Shown here piece by piece: positions 1 to 8,161 of a stretch of DNA of 38,257 nucleotides. The DNA is from Aliagarivorans taiwanensis DSM 22990 (GTDB lineage Bacteria > Pseudomonadota > Gammaproteobacteria > Enterobacterales > Celerinatantimonadaceae), in NCBI RefSeq assembly GCF_000429505.1, contig NZ_AUBZ01000041.1, positions 1 to 38,257 on the forward strand, given 5' to 3'. The notes under the pieces were generated by a model. That model was not told the origin of the DNA, did not search any database, and worked only from the letters and a program-made list of their open reading frames with translations. The position numbers and the translations under genes are program-made. Numbering within the stretch: position 1 is the first letter of the stretch; each line of letters opens with the position of its first letter.

Positions 1-1
1 A

Positions 2-334
2 ACCTTCAGAGATTTAAAAAGCCCGGCCTTCGGTTTTGGGTTGCGGCATAGTCGCAGCCGCTGCCCTAAGCGCTTTGACATCATGTTGCTGATCGCATTA
101 CTGCTGGAATTGGTCCTGCACTGGGTTGGTCTGTTTGCGTGTAAATCCGGTTGGCATAAACACTTTCAGGCAAACACAGTGCGAGACCGAAATGTGTTGT
201 CACTGCTGCGGCTGGGCAAAGAGGTGCTCAGGCGCGGAGGATGCTATCGGCTAAAAGTTCGAGACATAAAATGGGCGATACTGGCATTTATCCGGCAGCT
301 GAGAAAAAACAGCTATGTTTTCACAGAATTATGA
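2..334 (+). CDS. IS4-family transposase, C-terminal part (cut by window edge)
   Basis: The open frame runs in from the left edge and stops at 332-334. Its start in this window reads TFRDLKSPAFGFGLRHSRSR, the conserved block before the C-terminal helices of IS4-type DDE transposases, followed by a hydrophobic stretch and the HFQANTVRDRNVLS block, which I also recall from that family. Only about 110 residues are visible, so the catalytic DDE residues lie outside and I cannot say whether the element is intact. The first in-frame start (TTG at 41) lies inside the domain and is not the true start. The protein would bind the element's ends and catalyse cut-and-paste movement. Family call is fairly sure; completeness unknown. 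Confidence 0.75.
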   Translation, partial: TFRDLKSPAFGFGLRHSRSRCPKRFDIMLLIALLLELVLHWVGLFACKSGWHKHFQANTVRDRNVLSLLRLGKEVLRRGGCYRLKVRDIKWAILAFIRQLRKNSYVFTEL

Positions 335-352
335 GGGGATCCCTCAGTGCGT

Positions 353-393
353 AGGGCTGGGAATCAATACAGACAGATTGACTACCCAGCCCT
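353..393. repeat. Hairpin just after the IS4 transposase gene
   Basis: The arms AGGGCTGGG (353-361) and CCCAGCCCT (385-393) are perfect 9-bp inverted repeats around a 23-nt loop. They begin 18 bp after the transposase stop. A GGGGATCCC-type sequence (335-343) lies between. This may be part of the insertion sequence's right end, or a terminator that shields the element from outside transcription. No clear target-site duplication can be seen because the left end is outside the window. Confidence 0.45.
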
Positions 394-463
394 TTACTAA
401 ACTTGAGTAAAATCAATGAAACGCTATTGTTAATGTAGTCATTAAATGTAGTGGGCATTTTCA

Positions 464-1042
464 ATGAAACTACATCAACACCTTCAACATCAAGTCATGC
501 TGGCAAGCCTTGCCGCTGTGTGCTTCTTCATTGACTTAAACATACCATTGGGCGACGCGGCGGGGGTTCCTTACATTACTGTTATCCTCGCTTCTGTGTG
601 GGGCAATAGTGCTCGCTCAACAATTATCTGGACTATTGCCTGCGTTGTTTTGACGGCTGTAGGGTTTGCAGTCTCGCCTCAAGGAGGAGAGCAATGGAAA
701 GTGTTCATGAACCGCAGCCTCGCGGTTTATGCAATTGCATCTGTTGCGTTCATGGTGGTGATTTGGCAAAGACGTGAGCGCAAGCTCAGCGACGCGATGG
801 CTGAGTTGAGAAAACGCCGTGCAGATTCCCACCTTTCAATGGTTGCTCGCTACAGTACAGACGGCATCATCATCACCGATCCAAGAGGTCTGGTGACTTG
901 GGTTAATGAGAGCTTTAGTCGACTGAGTGGTTACAGCTTGGGGGATCTTTTAGGCAGAAAACCCGGAGAGCTTCTGCAAGGAGTGGGATCAGATCTAAAA
1001 GAAGTAGAACGGATCCGTCGTGCGATTAAGCTGAGGCAATAA
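464..1042 (+). pseudogene. Truncated membrane sensor: 3-TM domain plus half a PAS domain
   Basis: The 192-residue product has three hydrophobic segments (about residues 12-30, 36-70 and 85-102), a short charged linker, and then the first half of a PAS domain: ARYSTDGIIITDPRGLVTWVNESF followed by a SGYS-LLGRKPGELLQG block near residues 127-173, shown here only as key blocks. It ends at RIRRAIKLRQ. In sensor kinases and diguanylate cyclases, that phrase is normally followed by the rest of the PAS fold and an output domain. The stop codon therefore cuts the fold in the middle, and no kinase or GGDEF domain follows in any frame. I read it as the 5' remnant of a signalling gene. There is no strong ribosome-binding site. 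A functional short membrane-PAS protein is possible but unlikely. Confidence 0.6.
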
Positions 1043-1047
1043 CAACA

Positions 1048-1245
1048 CTTTTATACGGCGTTAAGGTGTACAAGGAAAGCGGACTAAGAGCTTTCGTCTA
1101 TAGCTGGTGCAGGGGCTACCGTAACAAAGAGCGCTTTAAGACGGCGATCATGTTTCACTTCGGAAAGTTGGATATGGCTTTCCACCAAGAACGGTGAAGA
1201 GCCACAGGTGTACAGTTAGAAATACTTACGCAAATACAGATGTGA
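1048..1245 (+). pseudogene. Degenerate AP2-like domain remnant
   Basis: In the frame beginning at 1048 the translation contains YGVKVYKESG, RAFVYSW, GYRNKERF and FGKLDMAFHQER, then a TGA stop at 1195-1197. After the stop, the same frame continues with RATGVQLEIL before the next stop. The pattern resembles small AP2-like DNA-binding proteins of marine gammaproteobacteria, as I recall them. There is no start codon with a ribosome-binding site, and the in-frame stop breaks the domain. It lies in a different frame from the truncated PAS gene just upstream, so it is a second, separate relic. Identification is from memory and only moderately sure. Confidence 0.4.
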
Positions 1246-1344
1246 TGAATTTAGGCGCGAGCGAAGACGTTTAGAGGCGATGTAATAATGCTAAGATGCA
1301 AGACGTTACAGGCTCACATTAAGATGTTGTTTTATATAGGAAAG

Positions 1345-1421
1345 TGGTATCCGCGAGTAGATTTGAACTACCGACCCCTACCATGTCAAGGTAGTGCTCT
1401 AACCAACTGAGCTACGCGGAT
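1345..1421 (-). tRNA. tRNA-Val (GAC)
   Basis: The reverse complement folds as a 77-nt tRNA with encoded CCA (complement at 1345-1347). The acceptor stem is ATCCGCG/CGCGGAT, the D arm GCTCAGTTGGTTAGAGC, the anticodon stem CTACC/GGTAG, and the loop TTGACAT with anticodon GAC. The T arm contains GTTCAAATC. It closely resembles E. coli tRNA-Val(GAC), which reads GUU and GUC. It is the second gene of a tandem pair, 16 bp downstream of an almost identical copy. Its 3' end faces the decayed accessory DNA on the left. Confidence 0.95.
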
Positions 1422-1437
1422 ATACATTTGAAATATT

Positions 1438-1514
1438 TGGTACGACCGAGTGGACTCGAACCACCGACCCCCACCATGTCAAGGTGGTGCTCTAACCAGC
1501 TGAGCTACGGTCGT
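1438..1514 (-). tRNA. tRNA-Val (GAC), tandem copy
   Basis: The reverse complement is a 77-nt tRNA with encoded CCA. The acceptor stem is ACGACCG/CGGTCGT, the anticodon stem CCACC/GGTGG, the loop TTGACAT with anticodon GAC, and the T loop GTTCGAGTC. It is the promoter-proximal member of the pair. Body sequence matches the neighbouring copy apart from compensated acceptor, anticodon-stem and T-arm changes, so both look functional. Confidence 0.95.
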
Positions 1515-1530
1515 ACTGAAGACGCTGGGA

Positions 1531-1559
1531 ATACTATCTATAAGCCGTAAGGCGTGCAA
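1531..1559 (-). promoter_or_regulatory. Candidate promoter of the tRNA-Val pair
   Basis: On the minus strand TTGCAC (complement 1554-1559) and TAGTAT (complement 1531-1536) are 17 bp apart. Transcription would start about 10 nt before the first tRNA. The -35 match is weak (3 of 6) and the -10 is fair (4 of 6), so the call is tentative. Confidence 0.3.
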
Positions 1560-1661
1560 GAAGATTTTGGCAGGCTGTTGTTTGTTTGATGATTTTGTAC
1601 GCGCATCGGCAAAAGAATGTGCGGTTAGTCACTCAAATCCCTTATTTAAAAGCCATAACAG

Positions 1662-2669
1662 CTACATGCCCTGGCAGCCATCGAGTATCGGTTGCCAGGC
1701 ATTTACGTGGGCTTTGGTCGCCCGGTGAAAGTGTGCCCGTGCTCCGCTTAAGGCAGCTGTGAGGCCCCATTCGTCGGGGTAATAATGGGGGAGCACCTCT
1801 AGCAGCAACAATGCTGAGTGGTCTAGCTCTGCCAGATAGGGCTGCACGTGGGCCATATAGTAGTTGTGCAGCACGTTTGAGAGTATCTCCCGTTTACCCG
1901 CTTGGGCATTATCCGCACAGAATGGGTGATAGTCGGCGACAATGTCGGCGTTTAGCGCCAGCCACTCACTTGCTAAGTCCAGTTCTTCGATTAGGCCCGC
2001 AATACTTGGAGCTTGCTCGAGGCGTTTGTTGTGCGCTAGCCAGCGCGCCTTATCAGGTTCGCGGTGCTCAACGGTGCTCTCTTCTAACAGAGCCAAATGC
2101 GCGCTTAGAGTAGCGGAAAGCTGCTGATATGACTCCGAAGTGTCAGTGCTCGGCGGCGTTGCGCTTAGCCACAGGTTCCTGAGCGTCGGCTCTTGCGCTA
2201 AGTAATTATTCCAATACAACGGTATGGCTTGAGTCTTGGCGATAGAAGCGGGCTCAAGCAACGCCTTAACGTCACTGGAAAGATCGGCTTGCTGCAGGCA
2301 ATAGAACAGCCCGTTGCCGATCTCCAGGTGTTGCACCAGTGTGGTTACACCGTGGGTGGTTTTGCCAAGCGGTGAATTTGCCTTGATGACCGCATCGTTT
2401 AAGCCACAGGCGCTGAGCTCGAAGCTATCTAAAAAGCTGATTTGGATGCTAGGTTCGGGCCGCAGGTACTGTTTCCACTCGATTAAAGGGAAATGTTGCT
2501 TGGTTGGTCGCTCGGGTTCGGGTGTTTCGAGTACCCGGCTTAGACGCTGTTGATACTCGACCATTACCCGCTCGAGAAGGGGCGGTCGGGTAAGTAGGTG
2601 ATAGGCAGCCGCAACAGCGGCTGCACTAGCGATAACTAATAAAAGCGTCTTAATCGTTAATCTTTTCAT
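1662..2669 (-). CDS. DUF3080 family protein
   Basis: The 335-residue product begins with an uncleaved or cleavable signal (basic MKRLTIK, then a hydrophobic stretch to about residue 24), so it is exported or anchored facing the periplasm. The rest is soluble and mostly helical. The block QISFLDSFELSACGLNDAVI, the SPLGK phrase and the YCL phrase near residue 124 match DUF3080, a family of unknown function found in Vibrio and Shewanella relatives. Unlike many members it has no obvious lipobox. Its ATG overlaps the MATE stop codon (ATGA, 2666-2669), so the two are translationally coupled. Whether it helps the exporter is unknown; the coupling only suggests shared expression. Confidence 0.75.
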   Translation of the reverse strand: MKRLTIKTLLLVIASAAAVAAAYHLLTRPPLLERVMVEYQQRLSRVLETPEPERPTKQHFPLIEWKQYLRPEPSIQISFLDSFELSACGLNDAVIKANSPLGKTTHGVTTLVQHLEIGNGLFYCLQQADLSSDVKALLEPASIAKTQAIPLYWNNYLAQEPTLRNLWLSATPPSTDTSESYQQLSATLSAHLALLEESTVEHREPDKARWLAHNKRLEQAPSIAGLIEELDLASEWLALNADIVADYHPFCADNAQAGKREILSNVLHNYYMAHVQPYLAELDHSALLLLEVLPHYYPDEWGLTAALSGARAHFHRATKAHVNAWQPILDGCQGM

Positions 2670-4051
2670 TGATGGTGACTAACCAGCTTGAGGCGTAATG
2701 GGTTGTTAGACGCCCAAACCAGGCGGCTAAATAGCCCGATGGCGCAGGTGGTCAATGCCAGAACCATTGCCCACCAGAACCCTTCAACCCCAAGCGGTTG
2801 TTCGGTTATCCAATCCTTAAAGGTGAGTACGCTGCCAATGCCCAAACCGATGGGCCAGAAACTGACTAATGTGATCGCGAATACGAAGCGGGTGTCTTGA
2901 TAGCCCCGCAATGCGCCGCCACAACATACCTGCATGGCATCGGAGAATTGGTAGGTCGCTGCGAGGATAAACAGTGGCGCGGCGATCGCTGCAACGGTCA
3001 TGTTGTCGGTATACCACGCGATAATTTCGTATCGGAAAATGACGGTGATCGCCGCTGTGATCACGCTAATTGCGGTGGCAACGATTAGCCCGCTATAAGA
3101 AGCGGCTTGTGCATCGGGGTAGTTTTTCGCACCCATGTGGTGGCCTACCCGAATCGTCAGTGCGATGCCGATACTCAGCGGCAACATAAACACCATAGAG
3201 GTGAAATTTAGCGCGATTTGGTGAGCGGCTACGATGTTGGCACCCAGTGGGCTAAGCAGCAGGGCGATCATGGAGAACAAGGTAACCTCGCAAAAAATAG
3301 CGCCGCCAATAGGCAGGCCTAGCGAGAAGATGCGTTTCACTGACGCCCAATCAAGCGGGTGTAAGGTTGAAAACAGTGCAAAACGCGCCATTTTACTGCT
3401 GCGCTTAAGATAGACAACCATCACCAGCAACATAAACCAGTTACATATTGCGGTGGCAATGCCGCAACCTGCGCCGCCGTAGGCGGGAAGAGGGCCTACG
3501 CCATTGATGAAGGCATAGTTAACCGGCACGTTAAGCGCCAGCCCGGCCACGCCGATCAGCATAATAACTTTTATGTTCGAGGTTGCCTCGTTAAGCCCGC
3601 GTAGCACTTGGTAGCTCGCAAACGCAGGCAAACCAAAACTCACGAACACCAGGTAGCGTGAAGTAAGCACGACCAGCGAGTCGTCGACATCCATCAGATC
3701 AAACACCTGAGGGCTTAGGTACAGCAGCAGCCAAGCCACGGCCGCCAAAAACAAGCTAATGTATAGCGCTTGCTGCACTAGTGGCGCGGCCGACTCGCTA
3801 CGTTTCGCACCTATCTGGTAGGCTACCAGCGGCGTGACAGACATCAGGATCCCTTGGATAAACAAGATCACCGGGTTCATAAAACTGGCGGCTACTGCCA
3901 CTGCAGCCAAATCGGTAGGGCTGACTTGCCCCGCCATAATGGTATCGACGAACGACATTCCGGTAATGGTGAGCTGGGCAACCACGATAGGCGCAACCAA
4001 GCGAAGAATGACGGGTATTTCCTTGGAAAAACGTTGAGAAAATCTATTCAT
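2666..4051 (-). CDS. norM: MATE-family multidrug/Na+ (H+) antiporter, NorM type
   Basis: The 461-residue inner-membrane protein has about 12 hydrophobic segments in two similar halves, the usual MATE size and layout. The N-terminus (PVILRLVAPIVVAQLTITGM, then SFVDTIMAGQ) is the NorM signature of helix 1, and LAAVAVAASF follows in helix 2. NorM proteins expel cationic drugs and dyes in exchange for Na+ or H+. It is the first gene of a two-gene unit with the DUF3080 gene, overlapping it by 4 bp. Substrate cannot be read from sequence, and the orthology to norM rather than another MATE gene is probable but not certain. Confidence 0.88.
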   Translation of the reverse strand: MNRFSQRFSKEIPVILRLVAPIVVAQLTITGMSFVDTIMAGQVSPTDLAAVAVAASFMNPVILFIQGILMSVTPLVAYQIGAKRSESAAPLVQQALYISLFLAAVAWLLLYLSPQVFDLMDVDDSLVVLTSRYLVFVSFGLPAFASYQVLRGLNEATSNIKVIMLIGVAGLALNVPVNYAFINGVGPLPAYGGAGCGIATAICNWFMLLVMVVYLKRSSKMARFALFSTLHPLDWASVKRIFSLGLPIGGAIFCEVTLFSMIALLLSPLGANIVAAHQIALNFTSMVFMLPLSIGIALTIRVGHHMGAKNYPDAQAASYSGLIVATAISVITAAITVIFRYEIIAWYTDNMTVAAIAAPLFILAATYQFSDAMQVCCGGALRGYQDTRFVFAITLVSFWPIGLGIGSVLTFKDWITEQPLGVEGFWWAMVLALTTCAIGLFSRLVWASNNPLRLKLVSHHQ

Positions 4052-4227
4052 AGAGCATTAGAGACGTCGCTGGGACGGGATACTACCTCCGCTGTGAAAA
4101 TGCGCACCGGAATCCGGAAAATCAGGGCGTAATGATACCAGTGCGTATGGGTTGCGGGTAGCAAAACAGGCAAGCTAACTATCTGTACCCGCTACCTAAA
4201 TCTGTGCGGGCGCAGCAGCGGTGTTAA

Positions 4228-4431
4228 CTAGAAGATTTGCTCGTCATCGGCATCGACGTATAGCCTGAGTTTGTCGCTGAGCTCGTCTCGCTCCAGCCTG
4301 CAATGGATGCTGTGGCAACAGACATGGCAGTCTTCGTAGAATTCTTGGTCACCATTGCTGCCGTCTAGCTCGACGGAGGTGTGGTGGCCGCAGTTAGGAC
4401 AACGAATATTTTTCGCTAGGTAGTCTTTCAT
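4228..4431 (-). CDS. CPXCG-motif cysteine-rich small protein
   Basis: I chose the ATG at 4429-4431, which has AGGAG seven bases upstream; an in-frame start 63 bp earlier would add a non-conserved, basic extension. The 67-residue product carries CPNCG near residue 11 and CHVC near residue 35, which would form a zinc-ribbon-like site, and ends in the acidic DADDEQIF tail typical of this family. These small cytosolic proteins are widespread in gammaproteobacteria but have no assigned function. It is transcribed away from thrS, and the two start regions are adjacent. Confidence 0.8.
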   Translation of the reverse strand: MKDYLAKNIRCPNCGHHTSVELDGSNGDQEFYEDCHVCCHSIHCRLERDELSDKLRLYVDADDEQIF

Positions 4432-4496
4432 AACCGGGCTCCTTTTTCTTCTAGTATGACCATAACCCGAATAAACGCCTACTTTTCGCAGCACTA

Positions 4497-4525
4497 TTGA
4501 AAGCGCGCGCCCGGCCAGTTAACAT
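4497..4525 (+). promoter_or_regulatory. Promoter of thrS-infC-rpmI-rplT
   Basis: TTGAAA (4497-4502) and TAACAT (4520-4525) are exactly 17 bp apart, matching 5 of 6 and 4 of 6 sigma-70 consensus bases. The predicted start near 4532 puts the first leader hairpin (4536-4554) at the very 5' end of the transcript. The spacer is unusually GC-rich (GCGCGCGC). Confidence 0.6.
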
Positions 4526-4535
4526 TGCACGTTGG

Positions 4536-4554
4536 TTGCCCACTGTACGGGCAA
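4536..4554 (+). promoter_or_regulatory. thrS leader hairpin mimicking a tRNA-Thr anticodon arm (UGU loop)
   Basis: TTGCCC (4536-4541) and GGGCAA (4549-4554) pair perfectly around a 7-nt loop, ACTGTAC. The three middle bases are UGU, a threonine anticodon, in the anticodon position of the loop. In E. coli the thrS leader has two such arms (domains 2 and 4) that bind ThrRS and block translation. This hairpin occupies the place of domain 4. Confidence 0.55.
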
Positions 4555-4593
4555 ACTTATTTAATCAATTCAATCAGTAACGAATTTTTGCAT

Positions 4594-4614
4594 GTGATGT
4601 TTGGTAGGCATCAC
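4594..4614 (+). promoter_or_regulatory. thrS operator hairpin mimicking the tRNA-Thr(GGU) anticodon arm
   Basis: GTGATGT (4594-4600) pairs with GCATCAC (4608-4614), with one G-U closing pair. It leaves a 7-nt loop TTGGTAG whose first six bases equal the anticodon loop of tRNA-Thr(GGU). It ends 11 nt before the Shine-Dalgarno sequence AAGGA (4626-4630) and about 21 nt before the thrS ATG, the position of E. coli operator domain 2. ThrRS binding here would compete with the ribosome. Confidence 0.7.
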
Positions 4615-4635
4615 CACTGTAAAATAAGGATTCTC

Positions 4636-6561
4636 ATGCCAGTTATTACTCTTCCTGATGGTTCAAAGCGCGAATTCGCTGAAGCCGTATCGATTATGCA
4701 GATTGCCCAGGACATCGGTCCCGGTCTCGCTAAAGCCTGCATTGCCGGCCGTATCAATGGTGAACGCGTTGACGCTTGTGACTTAGTTGAGCAAGACGCA
4801 GACGTTGCAATCATCACCGCTCGCGACGAAGACGGCCTCGAAATTATTCGCCACTCTTGCGCGCACTTGTTAGGACATGCGATTAAGCAGATGTTCCCCG
4901 AGTGCAAGATGGCCATCGGCCCGACCATCGATAATGGCTTCTATTACGATCTCGATTTAGAGCACAAGCTAACCCAGGAAGATCTGGATAATCTTGAAAA
5001 ACGCATGCTGCAGTTGGCGAAAACCAACTACGACGTTATCAAGAAAAACGTTTCAGTCGCCGAAGCGCGTGAAGTATTCGAAGCGCGCGGCGAAAGCTAC
5101 AAAGTAGAAATCATCGACGGTATCGATGCAGATGCACGTCCGGGCTTATACCACCACGAAGAGTACGTGGACATGTGTCGTGGCCCGCACGTACCTAACA
5201 TGAAGTTCTGTCACCACTTTAAGATTATGAACGTGGCCGGTGCCTACTGGCGTGGCGACAGCAACAATAAGATGCTGCAACGTGTTTACGGTACCGCCTG
5301 GGCCGATAAGAAGCAGTTGAAAGCTTACTTGCAGCGCTTGGCAGAAGCCGAGAAGCGCGACCACCGTAAGATTGGTAAAGCCTTGGATCTGTTCCACTGG
5401 CAGCAAGAGGCGCCGGGTATGGTGTTCTGGCATGCTGATGGCTGGACTATCTATAAAGAGCTGGAAGGCTTTATGCGCAAGCAGCTCGATAAGTATGGTT
5501 ACGAAGAAATTCGCGCCCCAATGATCATGGACGTATCCATGTGGGAGAAATCCGGTCACTGGGATAAGTACCACGACAACATCTTTGCCACCGAGTCAGA
5601 AAAGCGCACCTATGCAGTTAAACCAATGAACTGTCCGGGCCACTTGCAGATCTTCAACCAAGGTTTGAAGTCTTACCGCGACCTGCCATACCGTATGGCG
5701 GAGTTTGGTATTGTGCACCGTAACGAGCCTTCAGGTTCACTGCACGGCTTGATGCGTGTACGTAGCTTTACCCAAGACGATGCTCACGTATTTTGTACCG
5801 AAGAGCAGATCCAGGCAGAAGTAACTGCATGTATCGAGATGGTATTTGATACCTACAAGACCTTTGGCTTCGATGAGATCGACGTAAAACTGTCTACCCG
5901 TCCAGAGCAGCGCATCGGTGATGACGCCACTTGGGACAAATCTGAAGAAGCACTGGCCGAAGCTCTGAAAGCCAACAACCTGGATTTCGAGATCCAAGAA
6001 GGTGAGGGTGCGTTCTACGGGCCTAAGATTGAGTTTACCCTGTACGACTGTCTTGACCGTGCATGGCAGTGCGGCACCATCCAGCTGGACTTCTCAATGC
6101 CTGGCCGTTTGGGCTCAAGCTACGTAGCCGAAGATGGCGAACGTAAAGTGCCGGTTATGATTCACCGCGCTATCTTGGGTTCACTGGAACGATTCATCGG
6201 TATCCTTACCGAAGAGTACAGCGGCTTCTTCCCAACTTGGTTGGCACCAAAGCAGGTTGTGGTAATGAACATTACCGATAATCAGGCTGAATTTGCCAAC
6301 GAAGTGGTCGCTAAGCTAAATAATGCTGGAATTAGAGCCACTGCGGACTTGAGAAATGAGAAGATTGGCTTTAAAATCCGCGAACACACTTTGAAGCGCA
6401 TTCCTTACCTGCTTGTGGTTGGTGATAAAGAAGTCGAAACTAACCAAGTTGCAGTGCGTACTCGTAAAGGCGAAGACCTGGGCAAATTTGACGTCGACAC
6501 CTTTATTGCGACCGTTCAACAGGAAATCGCAGAACGTAAAAATAACAAGATCGAGGATTAA
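4636..6561 (+). CDS. thrS: Threonine--tRNA ligase
   Basis: This class II synthetase activates threonine and charges tRNA-Thr in the cytosol. The ATG at 4636 gives 641 residues, within one of E. coli ThrS, and follows AAGGA by five bases; a longer open frame from 4525 would add residues encoded by the operator hairpins. Domains in order: TGS (about 1-62), the editing domain with [10 protein letters not shown] near residue 73, the class II catalytic core (motif 2 around [20 protein letters not shown], motif 3 near [11 protein letters not shown]), and the C-terminal anticodon-binding domain from about residue 535. MNCPGH near 333 holds a zinc-binding cysteine. It heads the thrS-infC-rpmI-rplT operon and is probably repressed by its own product through the leader hairpins. 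Confidence 0.97.
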   Translation: MPVITLPDGSKREFAEAVSIMQIAQDIGPGLAKACIAGRINGERVDACDLVEQDADVAIITARDEDGLEIIRHSCAHLLGHAIKQMFPECKMAIGPTIDNGFYYDLDLEHKLTQEDLDNLEKRMLQLAKTNYDVIKKNVSVAEAREVFEARGESYKVEIIDGIDADARPGLYHHEEYVDMCRGPHVPNMKFCHHFKIMNVAGAYWRGDSNNKMLQRVYGTAWADKKQLKAYLQRLAEAEKRDHRKIGKALDLFHWQQEAPGMVFWHADGWTIYKELEGFMRKQLDKYGYEEIRAPMIMDVSMWEKSGHWDKYHDNIFATESEKRTYAVKPMNCPGHLQIFNQGLKSYRDLPYRMAEFGIVHRNEPSGSLHGLMRVRSFTQDDAHVFCTEEQIQAEVTACIEMVFDTYKTFGFDEIDVKLSTRPEQRIGDDATWDKSEEALAEALKANNLDFEIQEGEGAFYGPKIEFTLYDCLDRAWQCGTIQLDFSMPGRLGSSYVAEDGERKVPVMIHRAILGSLERFIGILTEEYSGFFPTWLAPKQVVVMNITDNQAEFANEVVAKLNNAGIRATADLRNEKIGFKIREHTLKRIPYLLVVGDKEVETNQVAVRTRKGEDLGKFDVDTFIATVQQEIAERKNNKIED

Positions 6562-6564
6562 GTT

Positions 6565-7107
6565 ATAAAAGCCGGAAGACGTGGGCAGCAGCAAGCTGCT
6601 AGAGCACATAAAATTAATGAAGAAATTCGCGCTCGCGAGGTCCGCCTCACTGGAGCAGATGGTGAAGCAGTTGGTATTGTAAGTCTGGATGAAGCATTTC
6701 GTGCAGCTGAAGCCGCAGGCATGGATCTGGTAGAGATCTCGCCAAACGCAGAGCCACCAGTGTGCCGCGTGATGGACTACGGCAAGTTCCTTTACGAGAA
6801 AAGTAAGAACGCTAAGGAACAAAAGAAGAAGCAAAAGCAGATTCAGGTTAAGGAAGTTAAATTCCGTCCTGGAACTGACGAAGGCGACTATCAGGTAAAA
6901 CTACGCAACCTGGTTCGCTTTCTTGAAGAGGGCAACAAAGCCAAAGTCACGCTACGTTTCCGTGGTCGTGAAATGGCGCACCAAAACCTCGGTTTTGACC
7001 TGCTAAACCGTATTAAAGACGATTTGCAGGAACTGGCTGTTGTTGAGGCTTTCCCGAAAATGGAAGGTCGCCAGGCAGTCATGGTGCTGGCCCCGAAAAA
7101 GAAGTAG
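6565..7107 (+). CDS. infC: Translation initiation factor IF-3, AUA start
   Basis: IF-3 binds the 30S subunit, prevents premature 50S joining and rejects non-standard start codons. Homology to E. coli IF-3 begins at 6565, where the codons read ATA AAA GCC GGA (I/M-K-A-G), three bases after the thrS stop. There is no ATG, GTG or TTG nearby in frame. GAGGA (6553-6557) lies 7 nt before the ATA. The resulting 180 residues equal the E. coli length. Both IF-3 domains are complete, including [12 protein letters not shown]-type (here [12 protein letters not shown]), [17 protein letters not shown] and the final LAPKKK. Rare start codons (AUU in E. coli) let IF-3 repress its own synthesis; AUA should serve the same purpose. 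An ATG inside the gene at 6721 would remove the N-terminal domain and is not the start. Confidence 0.95.
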   Translation: MKAGRRGQQQAARAHKINEEIRAREVRLTGADGEAVGIVSLDEAFRAAEAAGMDLVEISPNAEPPVCRVMDYGKFLYEKSKNAKEQKKKQKQIQVKEVKFRPGTDEGDYQVKLRNLVRFLEEGNKAKVTLRFRGREMAHQNLGFDLLNRIKDDLQELAVVEAFPKMEGRQAVMVLAPKKK

Positions 7108-7129
7108 TTAAGGCATAAAAGTAACCGAG

Positions 7130-7158
7130 CAGCTCGCGCTACGCCGTGAGCTGTTTTT
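7130..7158 (+). terminator. Attenuator-like hairpin between infC and rpmI
   Basis: CAGCTCGCG (7130-7138) pairs with CGTGAGCTG (7145-7153, one G-U pair) around a 6-nt loop and is followed by TTTTT. It looks like an intrinsic terminator inside the operon. In E. coli the same gap holds the L20 translational operator for rpmI-rplT; this hairpin may be part of that control, lower ribosomal-gene read-through, or both. Confidence 0.55.
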
Positions 7159-7206
7159 GTTCGCCTTGCTGCACATTTATTAACGACAATGCGGAGTGCA
7201 TTTAAA

Positions 7207-7404
7207 ATGCCAAAAATGAAGTCAAACAAAGGTGCTGCTAAGCGCTTTAAAAAGACCGCTTCAGGCGGTTACAAGTTTAAACAATCTGGCCTTCGTCACA
7301 TTCTGACTAAGCGTCGTACTAAGGTTAAACGCCACCTGCGTCCTAAGCACATGATGAGTGCTTCAGACGTACCTGCGGTTAACCGTATGTTGCCATACGC
7401 ATAA
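7207..7404 (+). CDS. rpmI: 50S ribosomal protein bL35
   Basis: The ATG at 7207 gives 65 residues starting [17 protein letters not shown], the standard bL35 start. GGAG lies ten bases upstream at 7193-7196. An in-frame ATG at 7189 would add six non-conserved residues. The very basic protein packs into the large subunit. It is third in the thrS operon, 18 bp before rplT, and in E. coli its translation is repressed by L20. Confidence 0.96.
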   Translation: MPKMKSNKGAAKRFKKTASGGYKFKQSGLRHILTKRRTKVKRHLRPKHMMSASDVPAVNRMLPYA

Positions 7405-7419
7405 GTTAGAGGAGTTTGA

Positions 7420-7776
<357 letters not shown>

Positions 7777-7806
7777 TCGCTTAATGCGTTGACAACATAG
7801 GCAAGT

Positions 7807-7834
7807 AAAAGAGGAGCATCTGCTCCTCTTTTTT
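7807..7834 (+). terminator. Terminator of the thrS-infC-rpmI-rplT operon
   Basis: AAAAGAGGAGC (7807-7817) and GCTCCTCTTTT (7822-7832) form an 11-bp stem with a 4-nt loop and a T tract. The A and T runs make it workable in both directions, so it may also end the leftward pair beginning at 8515. Confidence 0.85.
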
Positions 7835-7860
7835 ATTGTCTAAATTCCGTGGCTGAAAAC

Positions 7861-8160
7861 TCAACCAGCGCATAAGCCCTCGGAAACTTGGTAAATGATC
7901 GTGTGCGGTGGCTCGCCATTGCTATCAAATACGTATCGATCCTCGGCATAGCGTATTACTCGTGCGAGGCAGATATCTAAGGCTTCAGATTGCGAAGAGG
8001 TGGATTCGATGTTCCAGCATTGCTGTAAGTCATGTTGTCTGTCGAAGTCATTCCATGCGAAGGACTCTACGATATCGCAGCGAAACTGTGAAAATCCGAA
8101 CTCGTCAGAACCACAGCTGGTGAGTAGCGCCAATGCACAAACGATGGGAATCAATCGCAT
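7861..8160 (-). CDS. Small hypothetical lipoprotein
   Basis: I do not recognise this 99-residue protein. Its first 16 residues form a lipoprotein signal: MRLIP, a hydrophobic core, and the lipobox LTSC with the cysteine at 16. The mature part has four further cysteines (about residues 28, 48, 64 and 97), an even number that could form disulfides in the periplasm. Its ATG lies one base after the stop of the gene upstream (8162-8515), so the two are surely one transcript. No function can be assigned. Confidence 0.6.
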   Translation of the reverse strand: MRLIPIVCALALLTSCGSDEFGFSQFRCDIVESFAWNDFDRQHDLQQCWNIESTSSQSEALDICLARVIRYAEDRYVFDSNGEPPHTIIYQVSEGLCAG

Positions 8161-8161
8161 G

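Noticed and set aside
4525-4635. Longer N-terminus for ThrS
   Set aside because: The extension would translate the operator hairpins; the ATG at 4636 has a ribosome-binding site and gives the E. coli length.
5146-5574. Long open frame on the minus strand inside thrS
   Set aside because: It is antisense to a highly conserved synthetase core, and the composition is that expected from the reverse of the coding frame.
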